This document shows, one piece after another, positions 1-7,007 of a stretch of DNA of 64,000 nucleotides. The first letter of the stretch is position 1; each line of letters begins with the position of its first letter. The notes under the pieces are model-generated. The model was not told where the DNA came from. It saw only the letters and a list, made by a program, of their open reading frames with translations, and ran no database searches. This DNA comes from Natranaeroarchaeum sulfidigenes (lineage in GTDB: Archaea > Halobacteriota > Halobacteria > Halobacteriales > Natronoarchaeaceae): NCBI RefSeq assembly GCF_017094485.1, contig NZ_CP064786.1:744001-808000 (forward strand), read 5' to 3'. A program made the position numbers and the translations under genes.

Positions 1-996
1 TCGCTTCGGCTGCCAACCGGCTGGTTGCTGACCAAAGTCCCACGGCATCATCTCGTGCTGGTGTCGGGGACGATCCTCGCAGGCTCGTCGGCGGTGGCGG
101 CGACCGCAACGACGGTGCCACACCTGATGATCGGGACCTTCCTCATGGGGATCGCTTCGGGGGTCTACTTCGTTTCGGCGAACCCACTGGTGAGCGAACT
201 GTTTCCCGACCGGGTTGGTCGGGTGATGGGGGTCCACGGCGCGGCCAGTCAGGTCGCAGCGGTCGTCGCGGCCCCGCTGGTCGCGCTGACGCTGTTCGTG
301 AACTGGCGGCTCTCGCTGTGGCTCATCGCCGTTGGCGCGGGTGCTGTTACCCTCTATATCTACGTGGTCGCAGGTCAGACGGACCTCCCCGACGCCGGTC
401 GGGAGGATAGCGATCTGATCGCTGGCGCGCTTTCGGAGTGGCGACTCATCGGGACAGCGCTCGCTATCGCTGGCATCACCGTCTTCATCTGGCAGGGTGT
501 GTTCAACTTTTACGAACTCTACATGCAGTCGAAGGGGCTCTCCCGGGGCATGTCGAGCACGATGCTCACGCTGGTGTTTGCTGCGGGGATCCCCGCCTTC
601 TTCGTCGGTGGCGATCTCGCGGATCGACTCCCAAAAATTCCCTACCTGCTTGGTATCGTCGGAACCTTCGCCGCAAGCCTGTTCGTCTTGACGACCGTCG
701 AAAGCCTTCCTGGACTGATTGCTGTCACTGTCGTTATCGGCTTTGTCATCCACACGCTCTTCCCTGCAGTCGATACCTACGTCCTCGGGACGCTCCCCGA
801 CGAGACCCGCGGGAGCGCCTACGCGGTCTTCAGCTCCATCTGGATGCTCAGCCAGTCGCTGGGGTCGTATGTACTTGGTGTCTTCATCGAGGGGGGCTAC
901 ACCTACGACGAGGTGTTCGCCGCCAGCGCGGTCGTTCTGGGTGCGAGCGTCGTCATACTGTTCATCGTCGACCGGACCGGGCGGCTGCCGAGCTGA
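1..996 (+). CDS. MFS transporter, 5' end cut by the window edge
   Basis: Polytopic membrane protein of the major facilitator type; the reading frame is open from base 1, so the true N-terminus lies outside the window and the TTG at 25 is only an internal codon. Visible are repeated hydrophobic segments, a typical MFS loop motif after the second visible segment (DRVGRVMGVHGAASQ), a central soluble linker near residue 110-130 (DAGREDSD) and a second bundle of helices. The second-half loop (GGDLADRLPKIPY) resembles the MFS loop between helices 8 and 9. The substrate cannot be read from the sequence. It is convergent with the downstream oxidoreductase across a long palindrome. Confidence 0.85.
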   Translation, partial: SLRLPTGWLLTKVPRHHLVLVSGTILAGSSAVAATATTVPHLMIGTFLMGIASGVYFVSANPLVSELFPDRVGRVMGVHGAASQVAAVVAAPLVALTLFVNWRLSLWLIAVGAGAVTLYIYVVAGQTDLPDAGREDSDLIAGALSEWRLIGTALAIAGITVFIWQGVFNFYELYMQSKGLSRGMSSTMLTLVFAAGIPAFFVGGDLADRLPKIPYLLGIVGTFAASLFVLTTVESLPGLIAVTVVIGFVIHTLFPAVDTYVLGTLPDETRGSAYAVFSSIWMLSQSLGSYVLGVFIEGGYTYDEVFAASAVVLGASVVILFIVDRTGRLPS

Positions 997-1036
997 CGAA
1001 CTCGGGCGCGTGAGGAACTCATCATCGATATTCCCT

Positions 1037-1077
1037 TACTTCGAATACTGTAGCAATATGCTACAAGTATTGAAGTA
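1037..1077. repeat. 41-bp near-perfect palindrome between convergent genes
   Basis: Two 19-nt arms (1037-1055 and 1059-1077) are complementary over 18 positions with one unpaired base on each arm; the loop is ATA. It is AT-rich inside GC-rich DNA and sits between the ends of two convergent genes. It could be a bidirectional terminator structure, a protein-binding site or a small relic repeat. Archaeal termination normally relies on U-rich tracts, which are not prominent here. Confidence 0.8.
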
Positions 1078-1093
1078 CATAACTGAAACGAGT

Positions 1094-2116
1094 CTACCCG
1101 CTTCGCGCGTTTTCGAGCAGCGTCTGCACGTCGACGCGCTCCCCTCGTTCGGCCGAGATGGCTGCCGCCTCGGCGAGTGCGATGGCCCACAGGCCGTACT
1201 CGGGCGGTACCGCAACCGCCGAGTCGTTGCGGATCGCATCGAGCAGGTTCTCCAGTTTTGCCTCGGTCAGAGTGACGAAGTCCGTCTCGCCCTCCACTGG
1301 AATCGACGCCGGTTCCCCGCCCGGGTCGGTTCGCGTCACGCCGCTCTCGTCCTGAGAGACTCTTCCGTCAGTACCGTAGATGTTCAGCGAGTCACCGACA
1401 TCCGGCGTTGTTGGGCCATTGCCCACGAGCGCGGCGCTCGCGGTCACTCGCCCGTCCTCGCGCTCAAGTTCCACGGAGAGCGCGCTGTTGATGTCGACGC
1501 CCGTCCCGTGCTCGTCGATCGTCGCGCTCACCGAGACCGGCTCGGCGTCGAGCGTCCACAGCAGGACGTCGAGCAGGTGCGAGCCCGAGTCATAGAGAAA
1601 GCCACCGCCGGATAGCTCGGGATCGCCACGCCACGTCTTCGCGTAGTCGACCCAGTCCTGTTCGAGGTGACAGTCCACGAAGTGTGGCTCGCCGATCATC
1701 CCCGACTCGATACACTCGCGGAGTTCGCGAAAACGCGGATCGAAGTGACGCTGGTAGCCCACTTGCACCTGCTGATTCGACGCCGCAGCGGCATCGACGA
1801 GCGTAACGGCGTCCTCGACGGTCGTGGTCATCGGCTTCTCGACGTGGACATGCGCCCCGGCGTCGAGGGCCTGTAGTACCTGTTCGTGGTGGACCGAGTG
1901 GATCGAGGCGATGTTCACGATATCCGGCGCGTGCTCGTCGAGGAGTTCGTCGGTCGTCTCGTACGCCGGGGCGTCGAACTCGCTTGCGAACGTCTTTCGG
2001 GCCTTTCCGGACGGATCGGCACCGGCGATCACGTCGACGCCGTCCATATCCGCGAACAACTGGAGTTCTAGCTGACCGAGGCCGCCGAGGCCGAAGCCCG
2101 CGACAGTGAGTGTCAT
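1094..2116 (-). CDS. Gfo/Idh/MocA family NAD(P)-dependent oxidoreductase
   Basis: Predicted cytosolic sugar or polyol dehydrogenase, 340 aa, the usual length for the family. The N-terminal Rossmann fold begins with GFGLGGLGQ (about residues 7-15) and the family's EKP signature is at residues 93-95 (HVEKPMTT), containing the lysine expected near the active site. The C-terminal alpha/beta domain contains GSHLLDVLLW, in which the histidine lies where family members carry a catalytic residue. The substrate is not determinable. The start is the ATG whose complement ends at 2116. The gene diverges from the toxin-antitoxin pair that follows. Confidence 0.9.
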   Translation of the reverse strand: MTLTVAGFGLGGLGQLELQLFADMDGVDVIAGADPSGKARKTFASEFDAPAYETTDELLDEHAPDIVNIASIHSVHHEQVLQALDAGAHVHVEKPMTTTVEDAVTLVDAAAASNQQVQVGYQRHFDPRFRELRECIESGMIGEPHFVDCHLEQDWVDYAKTWRGDPELSGGGFLYDSGSHLLDVLLWTLDAEPVSVSATIDEHGTGVDINSALSVELEREDGRVTASAALVGNGPTTPDVGDSLNIYGTDGRVSQDESGVTRTDPGGEPASIPVEGETDFVTLTEAKLENLLDAIRNDSAVAVPPEYGLWAIALAEAAAISAERGERVDVQTLLENARSG

Positions 2117-2182
2117 GATTCGAGGTTGTTACCGAGCCGACTAATCACTGTGGGATGACGTGAGCGAAAACTGTTATACGTT

Positions 2183-2199
2183 TCCCACTCAAAGTGGGA
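2183..2199. promoter_or_regulatory. inverted repeat, candidate autoregulatory operator of the toxin-antitoxin pair
   Basis: A perfect 7-bp inverted repeat (TCCCACT / AGTGGGA, loop CAA) ends two bases before the antitoxin ATG at 2202. A TATA-like TTATAC lies about 27 bp upstream of that ATG, so the repeat sits between the promoter and the start codon, where AbrB-type antitoxins usually bind to repress their own operon. The binding role is inferred. Confidence 0.55.
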
Positions 2200-2201
2200 C
2201 T

Positions 2202-2477
2202 ATGGTTCAGGTCGACGCAAAAGGGCGGATCGTCCTTCCAAAGGAGCTCCGTGAGCGGCTCGGTATCGCGCCCGGTACGGAGGTCGAGGTCCGCGAGGAG
2301 GACGGGAAAGCGGTCGTCGAACCGGAACCCGATCCCGAACAGGTCATCGAACGGATGGAGCGACTCGTTGGAGAGACCGGTGCGGAAAGCGACCTGAAGC
2401 CGCTTGACGATGTGGCGCCGAGCGCCCGTCGGCACCGCGAGGCCGTGGAGCGTGGTGCGCGCGAGGGCGATCGATGA
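2202..2477 (+). CDS. AbrB/SpoVT (VapB-type) antitoxin
   Basis: 91-aa DNA-binding antitoxin. The first 45 residues form a swapped-hairpin AbrB domain (VDAKGRIVLPKELRERLGI, then GTEVEVREEDGKAVVEPEP); the acidic C-terminal tail would wrap around the partner toxin. An upstream in-frame GTG at 2160 was rejected because it would put the TATA-like box and the inverted repeat inside the gene, while the ATG at 2202 gives the normal leaderless spacing. The stop overlaps the toxin start (ATGA), so the two are translationally coupled. Confidence 0.85.
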   Translation: MVQVDAKGRIVLPKELRERLGIAPGTEVEVREEDGKAVVEPEPDPEQVIERMERLVGETGAESDLKPLDDVAPSARRHREAVERGAREGDR

Positions 2478-2941
2478 GCGATGGCGGAGGGCCATACCTG
2501 TTCGATGTCGGTGTGATCGCGCTGGCACACACCGACGCGCCGGTCCGCGACGCCGCGCTCTCGTACGTCCACGACGCGATCGCGGGCAAAATCGACGCCG
2601 TCGTCCCCTACCCCGCGCTGTTCGGTGCCCATGCCGTGCTGACGACCTACTACGGGCGGACGAACGCAGAAGCCGCCCGACTGCTGGAGAACTTCATGGA
2701 TGCCCGGCGGGTCCACTGGTGTAACCGACTGCCGGAGGCGACGGTCCGCGGCGGCTTCGACCGCGCCCGGACCGCCAACGTCGGCGGCTGGGATGGCTAC
2801 TACGCACAGGTCGCCATCGAGGAGGGCGTCAACACGGTGTTGACGATCGATGACGACTTCGAGCAGTTCGACGCGTTCGAGACGCACGTAATTCTGTCGA
2901 GAGAGGAGTTCCAGGAACTGAACGAGTTTCTCGGGGAGTGA
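2474..2941 (+). CDS. PIN-domain (VapC-type) toxin
   Basis: 155-aa PIN-domain protein, probable endoribonuclease toxin paired with the preceding AbrB antitoxin through a 4-nt overlap. The first acidic metal ligand is in YLFDVGVIAL (residue about 11), and the later conserved acidic patches are WDGYYAQVAIEEG and LTIDDDF. The second acidic position, usually a Glu after the first helices, is less clear here (VVPYPALFGAHAVL). The fold assignment rests on these motifs, the length and the gene pairing. Target RNA unknown. Confidence 0.8.
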   Translation: MSDGGGPYLFDVGVIALAHTDAPVRDAALSYVHDAIAGKIDAVVPYPALFGAHAVLTTYYGRTNAEAARLLENFMDARRVHWCNRLPEATVRGGFDRARTANVGGWDGYYAQVAIEEGVNTVLTIDDDFEQFDAFETHVILSREEFQELNEFLGE

Positions 2942-2959
2942 GCCGTCACCAGTGGTGTT

Positions 2960-2979
2960 GTGTTTGTATATACAGACAC
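2960..2979. promoter_or_regulatory. 20-bp palindrome upstream of decayed antitoxin gene
   Basis: Palindrome centred on TGTATATACA (2965-2974, perfect), extended to 20 bp with a single mismatched pair. It lies 4 bp before the GTG start of the broken antitoxin reading frame at 2984 and probably was its operator. Confidence 0.5.
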
Positions 2980-2983
2980 AAGT

Positions 2984-3125
2984 GTGGGGACAGAGACCAT
3001 CGGCATCCGGGAAGACGTCCTCGTGGATCGCATACTGGACGACGCGACCGCCGATTGGCCTGAGGGATTCGGAACGCTCCCGGAGGAGGACGCGGACGAA
3101 CTCGAAGGGATCGTCGAGAAGTCGC
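2984..3125 (+). pseudogene. decayed VapB-type antitoxin (UPF0330/DUF217-like), interrupted by an IS element
   Basis: From GTG 2984 the frame reads MGTETIGIREDVL, then VDRILDDATADWPEGFGTLP and an acidic helix ending in VEKSR. This resembles small haloarchaeal RHH antitoxins I know as UPF0330/DUF217. Compared with that family from memory, about 15 residues between the REDV segment and the VDRILD segment are missing, and the frame then runs into the right end of a TnpB element (GTGAACTACCCC, from 3126), adding about 15 foreign residues before a stop at 3169. No PIN toxin follows. I therefore read it as a relic with both an internal deletion and a truncation. Confidence 0.6.
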
Positions 3126-3133
3126 GTGAACTA

Positions 3134-3177
3134 CCCCACCCTACTCAGCCGCTGGTGCGGCTTCGTTGAGGGTGGGG
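3134..3177 (-). repeat. right-end hairpin of TnpB element 1, probable core of the omega RNA
   Basis: Perfect 9-bp outer stem (3134-3142 with 3169-3177) and an inner 6-bp stem (AGCCGC/GCGGCT on the minus strand). The tnpB stop codon lies inside the outer arm. Compared with element 2 one outer pair is C-G instead of T-A, a compensatory change. In characterised TnpB systems the guide RNA is made from this right end and its guide is the adjacent flank, here the sequence just below 3126. Confidence 0.65.
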
Positions 3178-4394
3178 CTTCCTGTTTCGATGACGCGCTT
3201 TGCAGACACCGAAGTGGTGTCCGTAGGGAGCGCAGTCTCCACAGGCGTGTCTTCGGGCCATCCCAGCCCTAACTCAGAAAAGCCTCTCTGCAAGACGTTC
3301 ATCGCTGCATTTGCATCACGGTCACATTCGAACCCACACGACGGACAGGAATGTTCTCTGACCCAGATGGGTTTCGCGGCTTCCACGCCACACGACGCAC
3401 ACTCTTTCGTCGTCCCAGCGGCTTCGACCTGAACGACGTGTGTCCCGTACAACTCGGCTTTGTATTCGAGGAGCGTGATGAACTGTCGCCACGCCGCGTC
3501 CTGCTTGTTACGAGCGTTGTGGGACTGTTCGAGCATCCCTTTTACGTTCAAGTCCTCAACGAACACAGCGTCGTACTCTTTGACCAGCCACGTCGTGAGT
3601 TTGTGTTGGTAGTCCAGCACCTTCTGCCGGAGGTGACGCTTGGCTTTCGCAACCTTCAGTCGTTGTTTCTCGTAGTTGTTTGACCCTTGTTCCTTCCGTG
3701 AGAGCTTGCGTTGCTCGCGGCGGAGCTGTTCGTGCTCGTCTTCGAGATCAAGCCAATCCACGGTCTTTCCATCGCTGGTGTGAATATAGTTGCGGATACC
3801 GAGGTCGATGCCAACGCTGTTGTTCGTGGTGAGCGAATCCACGTCAGGTTTCTCGGGGAGATCGGCCTCGTCGGTTTCGAGACCAAAAGAGACGAACCAC
3901 TCTCCAGTTGTCTCTTTCTTGATTGTGACTTCTTTGATGTCTGTTTTGTCGGGGATCTCGCGGTGGTACCGGATGTTGATGTCACCGATTTTCGAGAGCC
4001 AGAGTGTCGCGTGGCGGCCACTCTTGTTTTTGAGTTCGAAGCCGGACTGCGAATACGTCATACTCTGGTACTCCGCCGGAGATTTCCACTTGAGCATCCC
4101 GACAGTGTTCCCATTAGCTTTCTGTTCAGAGAGGTTCGAGAGGTTCTGGTAGAACCGCGTGACGGTTCGCTGGAGTGCTTTGGAGTGAACCTCTTTGAAC
4201 AGGGGGAACTCGTCTTTCCAGTCGGTGAGACGGTTGTGATGCTTGTACGCCGATCCAACATCGTCGGCGTCTCTGTGGGTTGTGTATTCGTACCGCGTAA
4301 AGTTGTACGCTTGGCGATGAACGTCGATGTGATGTTCGACAGTCTCCGCCACCTCTTGTGTCGGGTAAGCGTGGTAGCGGTGACTGTATTCCAT
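3141..4394 (-). CDS. tnpB: RNA-guided endonuclease TnpB family protein
   Basis: 417 aa with all hallmarks of an intact TnpB. An N-terminal helix-turn-helix region is followed by a RuvC-like nuclease: first Asp in VGIDLGIRNY, the Glu in AVFVEDLNVKGML, and the last Asp in CDRDANAAMN. A four-cysteine zinc ribbon (CASCG and CPSCG) separates the last two motifs. TnpB proteins cut DNA guided by an RNA from the element's right end and help the element persist. This copy has no adjoining transposase and no micro-ORF like the one before the second copy. The start is the ATG complement ending at 4394, preceded by a very AT-rich promoter region. Confidence 0.93.
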   Translation of the reverse strand: MEYSHRYHAYPTQEVAETVEHHIDVHRQAYNFTRYEYTTHRDADDVGSAYKHHNRLTDWKDEFPLFKEVHSKALQRTVTRFYQNLSNLSEQKANGNTVGMLKWKSPAEYQSMTYSQSGFELKNKSGRHATLWLSKIGDINIRYHREIPDKTDIKEVTIKKETTGEWFVSFGLETDEADLPEKPDVDSLTTNNSVGIDLGIRNYIHTSDGKTVDWLDLEDEHEQLRREQRKLSRKEQGSNNYEKQRLKVAKAKRHLRQKVLDYQHKLTTWLVKEYDAVFVEDLNVKGMLEQSHNARNKQDAAWRQFITLLEYKAELYGTHVVQVEAAGTTKECASCGVEAAKPIWVREHSCPSCGFECDRDANAAMNVLQRGFSELGLGWPEDTPVETALPTDTTSVSAKRVIETGSPTLNEAAPAAE

Positions 4395-4454
4395 CGCTAT
4401 TTATTGATTAAAAATATTTTTATTTAATGGTTTGCACTGCGTGCGGCGATTCAT

Positions 4455-4497
4455 CCCCTCCCTACTCGCCCCCGTTGGTCGCTCGTTGAGGAAGGGG
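4455..4497 (-). repeat. left-end hairpin of TnpB element 1
   Basis: Arms 4455-4463 and 4489-4497 pair over 9 positions with one wobble or mismatch; the same structure occurs at 50132-50174 in element 2. Such subterminal hairpins are recognition sites for the single-strand transposase TnpA in the IS200/IS605 group. Confidence 0.6.
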
Positions 4498-4542
4498 CAT
4501 TCTCGCCTTGATTCTGGTAAATAAACATACTATTCGATGATA

Positions 4543-5046
4543 CTATTCTTCTCTCAAAACGGTAAGACGAACGCTAATGACTTCCCCCTCGTGTTCGAGA
4601 TAGGGCGTCGTTGGAAGCTCTTCGGAACTCTGTTCTGGAAGATCCTCGTAGGCCTCCTGTGTCGCTTTCCCATCCTCGCTCATTACACTGATTTCGCCGG
4701 TAGAAACCGCCTCGAACTCGCCGAATTCAGCACTCCGAACAGTCCCTCGTTCGTGATCCTCGTCAGAAAGTTTCTCGAACACTTCGGTAAAGAGGCCAAC
4801 GCCGTCGACTCGATCATCGTCTGATGGAATCGGGTCAATAGATGCCGGTACATCCTCTATAATCCATGCGCTCAGATACAGATACTCGTCTGACGGTGGT
4901 TCCTCATCGGGGTCATTCTGCTGTTCGTCGGGGTCTTCGTCGTCATCCCCGTGTTCGTCTTCCGGCTGTGACTCTTGGTCTACACAGCCAGCGAGGAGAG
5001 CCATAGCACTCACGCCGAGGACCTGCCGACGGCTCGGGGGTGTCAT
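4543..5046 (-). CDS. Tat-exported lipoprotein of unknown function
   Basis: 167 aa. The N-terminus has a twin-arginine signal (SRRQVLG, residues 5-11) and a lipobox ending in Cys21 (LLAGC), so the protein should be exported folded and lipid-anchored. A low-complexity acidic stretch of Asp, Glu, Gln and Pro follows (about residues 22-53), typical of haloarchaeal surface lipoproteins. The rest has no domain I recognise. The stop lies only about 40 bp from the left end of TnpB element 1. Confidence 0.8.
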   Translation of the reverse strand: MTPPSRRQVLGVSAMALLAGCVDQESQPEDEHGDDDEDPDEQQNDPDEEPPSDEYLYLSAWIIEDVPASIDPIPSDDDRVDGVGLFTEVFEKLSDEDHERGTVRSAEFGEFEAVSTGEISVMSEDGKATQEAYEDLPEQSSEELPTTPYLEHEGEVISVRLTVLREE

Positions 5047-5202
5047 CGGCTACCCTCCAGCGCGTATTCAGGGGTGACCATGGGTAATCGGTGATGGGAT
5101 CGTCGTATATGTTTTGTGCCTGTCACGACGGTTCCACGATCCGACGTACCAGCTGACCGCTACCCAACCGATTAACTCCCTCGGCGGGCGATATGCGGTC
5201 GT

Positions 5203-6222
5203 ATGGAGTACACACAGCTCGGTTCGACCGGCACGTCAGTCTCACAGCTCTGTCTCGGTACGTGGCGCTTCGGTCGCGACACCGATGGGACCGTAGAAAC
5301 GAGCAAAGAGGAGGCCCACGAACTGCTCGATGCAGCGGCGGAGCGCGGGATCAACTTCATCGACACCGCGAACGTCTACGGCACGCCGAACGGGAAAAGC
5401 GAGCAGTGGATCGGCGAGTGGCTGGAAGACCAGAAGCGCGACGACTTCGTCCTCGCCTCGAAGGTCTACTTCCCCTACGACGGCGACGGCGAACCCGGCC
5501 CGAACGACTCGGGGCTTGGACGCAAGCACATCCGGTCACAGATAGAGGGCACGCTGGATCGGCTCGGTACCGACTACCTCGATCTGTACTACATCCACCG
5601 CTTCGACGACGATACGAGGATCGAAGAGACCCTGCGGACCCTCAACGACCTCGTGCGCGAGGGCAAGGTCCACTACATCGGGGCGTCGACGATGGCCGCC
5701 TGGAAGCTCACGAAGGCCCTCTGGAAGAGCGACGTGGAGGGGCTCGAATGGTTCGACGTAACCCAGCCCCTGTTCCACGCCGCCTATCGCGACGACGTGG
5801 TGGACTATCTGGACGTCTGCGCCGATCAGGACATCGCGGTCTGTCCGTACTCGCCGCTGGCGGGCGGGTTCCTGACGGGCAAGTACGAGCGCACCGACGA
5901 TGGCATCGACGCACCGGAGGGCTCACGCGGCGATATCGACCCCCGGTTCGACAACTTCTACGTCTCCGATCGGGGCTGGCAGGTGCTCGACGAGATTCGG
6001 GCCGTCGCCGAGGAGGTCGACGCCACGCCCGCACAGGTGTCCCTGCGCTGGCTCATGGATCAGGAGAAGTTCACCTGCGTCCCGATCGTCGGCGCGCGCA
6101 CCGTCGACCAGCTAGACGAGAACGTCGGCGCGGTCGACGTCTCGCTCAGCGACGACCAGCACGACCGGATCTCGGAGGCCCGCTACGACGAGGAGGGCAA
6201 GCGCTGGGGCCATCGAGACTGA
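5203..6222 (+). CDS. aldo/keto reductase
   Basis: 339-aa NAD(P)H-dependent oxidoreductase with the TIM-barrel AKR fold. The catalytic tetrad is visible as Asp54 and Tyr59 (FIDTANVYG), Lys87 (LASKVYF) and His132 (YIHRFDDD). The C-terminal coenzyme-binding segment (PIVGARTVDQLDENVGAV) is also present. The closest look-alikes are the potassium-channel-beta-like or YghZ-like AKRs, whose physiological substrates are often unknown. The gene stands alone, with a TATA-like GTATAT about 95 bp upstream. Confidence 0.92.
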   Translation: MEYTQLGSTGTSVSQLCLGTWRFGRDTDGTVETSKEEAHELLDAAAERGINFIDTANVYGTPNGKSEQWIGEWLEDQKRDDFVLASKVYFPYDGDGEPGPNDSGLGRKHIRSQIEGTLDRLGTDYLDLYYIHRFDDDTRIEETLRTLNDLVREGKVHYIGASTMAAWKLTKALWKSDVEGLEWFDVTQPLFHAAYRDDVVDYLDVCADQDIAVCPYSPLAGGFLTGKYERTDDGIDAPEGSRGDIDPRFDNFYVSDRGWQVLDEIRAVAEEVDATPAQVSLRWLMDQEKFTCVPIVGARTVDQLDENVGAVDVSLSDDQHDRISEARYDEEGKRWGHRD

Positions 6223-6236
6223 TTGCGGGGACGTAC

Positions 6237-6956
6237 TCACCGACGCCTGACCACGAGCGTCGGGCGGTTCGTTCGGTCGCTAATCCGGCCCGTGACGCCA
6301 CCGAGGATCCGTCGCCGGAGCGATGGCTCGGATTCACCGACGACCAGTAGGTCGTACTCCTCGGCAGTCGCTGCGATCGTTTTCGCCGCCGATCCGGACC
6401 GTTCCTGTTTCCATCCCACTCGGTCGGCATCGACGCCGTATTCCCGGAGTTTGTCGCAGGCACCGCGCAACAGGAACTCCGCACGCGCCTCGTCGGCGTC
6501 CGACTCCGCGACGTGGAACACGGTAACCGATGCCTCGCCGTTGTCGAGCAATCGACCCGTGAACTCCACGATGCGTACGATGTTTGGATCGCCCTTGATG
6601 GGCACGAGTACCTCGTCTACGCGGTCGTCGATCTCGGCGGGTGTTACCACTGCGTCGACCCCGTGCTCCTCGGCGACGCGGTCCACCGTCTGGGATCGGT
6701 CCCTCGTGAAAACGACCGTCGAGATGACGTCGTTCTCGCCCTCGAACTCGTCAACGATGGCCCCGATCCGCTCGCGCGCAGCGTCTCCAAACTCGGCTTC
6801 GTACTGCTCGGTCGGCGTCTGGTCGGGGACCATTCCGTAGCCGAGGACGACCACACGGTGGGGGCCCAGCAGGTCGATGAGTGCGTCCGGCGGCGTCGTC
6901 GGCTCGTCGACGTCGACCGGGAGAAGGACCGTTGGTTGTGTGAGGGTCGCTGTCAT
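6237..6956 (-). CDS. UspA-family universal stress protein, two-part
   Basis: 239 aa. The N-terminal half (VLLPVDVDEP, VVVLGYGMVP) looks like a degenerate UspA half-domain; the C-terminal half (DEVLVPIKGDPN, VTVFHVAESD) is a second one and ends with the usual strand pattern (LLVVGESEPSLRRRILGGV, PTLVVRRR). The nucleotide-binding G-x2-G-x9-G signature is only partly preserved. Cytosolic; likely a stress-linked nucleotide-binding protein of unknown partner. Convergent with the aldo/keto reductase, 14 bp away. Confidence 0.8.
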   Translation of the reverse strand: MTATLTQPTVLLPVDVDEPTTPPDALIDLLGPHRVVVLGYGMVPDQTPTEQYEAEFGDAARERIGAIVDEFEGENDVISTVVFTRDRSQTVDRVAEEHGVDAVVTPAEIDDRVDEVLVPIKGDPNIVRIVEFTGRLLDNGEASVTVFHVAESDADEARAEFLLRGACDKLREYGVDADRVGWKQERSGSAAKTIAATAEEYDLLVVGESEPSLRRRILGGVTGRISDRTNRPTLVVRRR

Positions 6957-7007
6957 ATGTACTAACGCGTCGCCTACAGTATCAACGGCCGGGGGAGCCA
7001 GCGGGTT

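Larger units (their letters stand above)
3126..4500 (-). mobile_element. TnpB-only IS200/IS605-type (IS1341-like) insertion element 1
   Basis: Element with a single tnpB gene and no TnpA transposase. The right end (relative to tnpB) is set at 3126 because GTGAACTACCC is shared with element 2 at 51652 and the flanks differ beyond it. The left end is less certain: similarity with element 2 fades around 4500-4510. Both ends carry hairpins with GGGG/CCCC-rich arms. Absence of TnpA means movement would need a transposase supplied from elsewhere. Confidence 0.75.
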
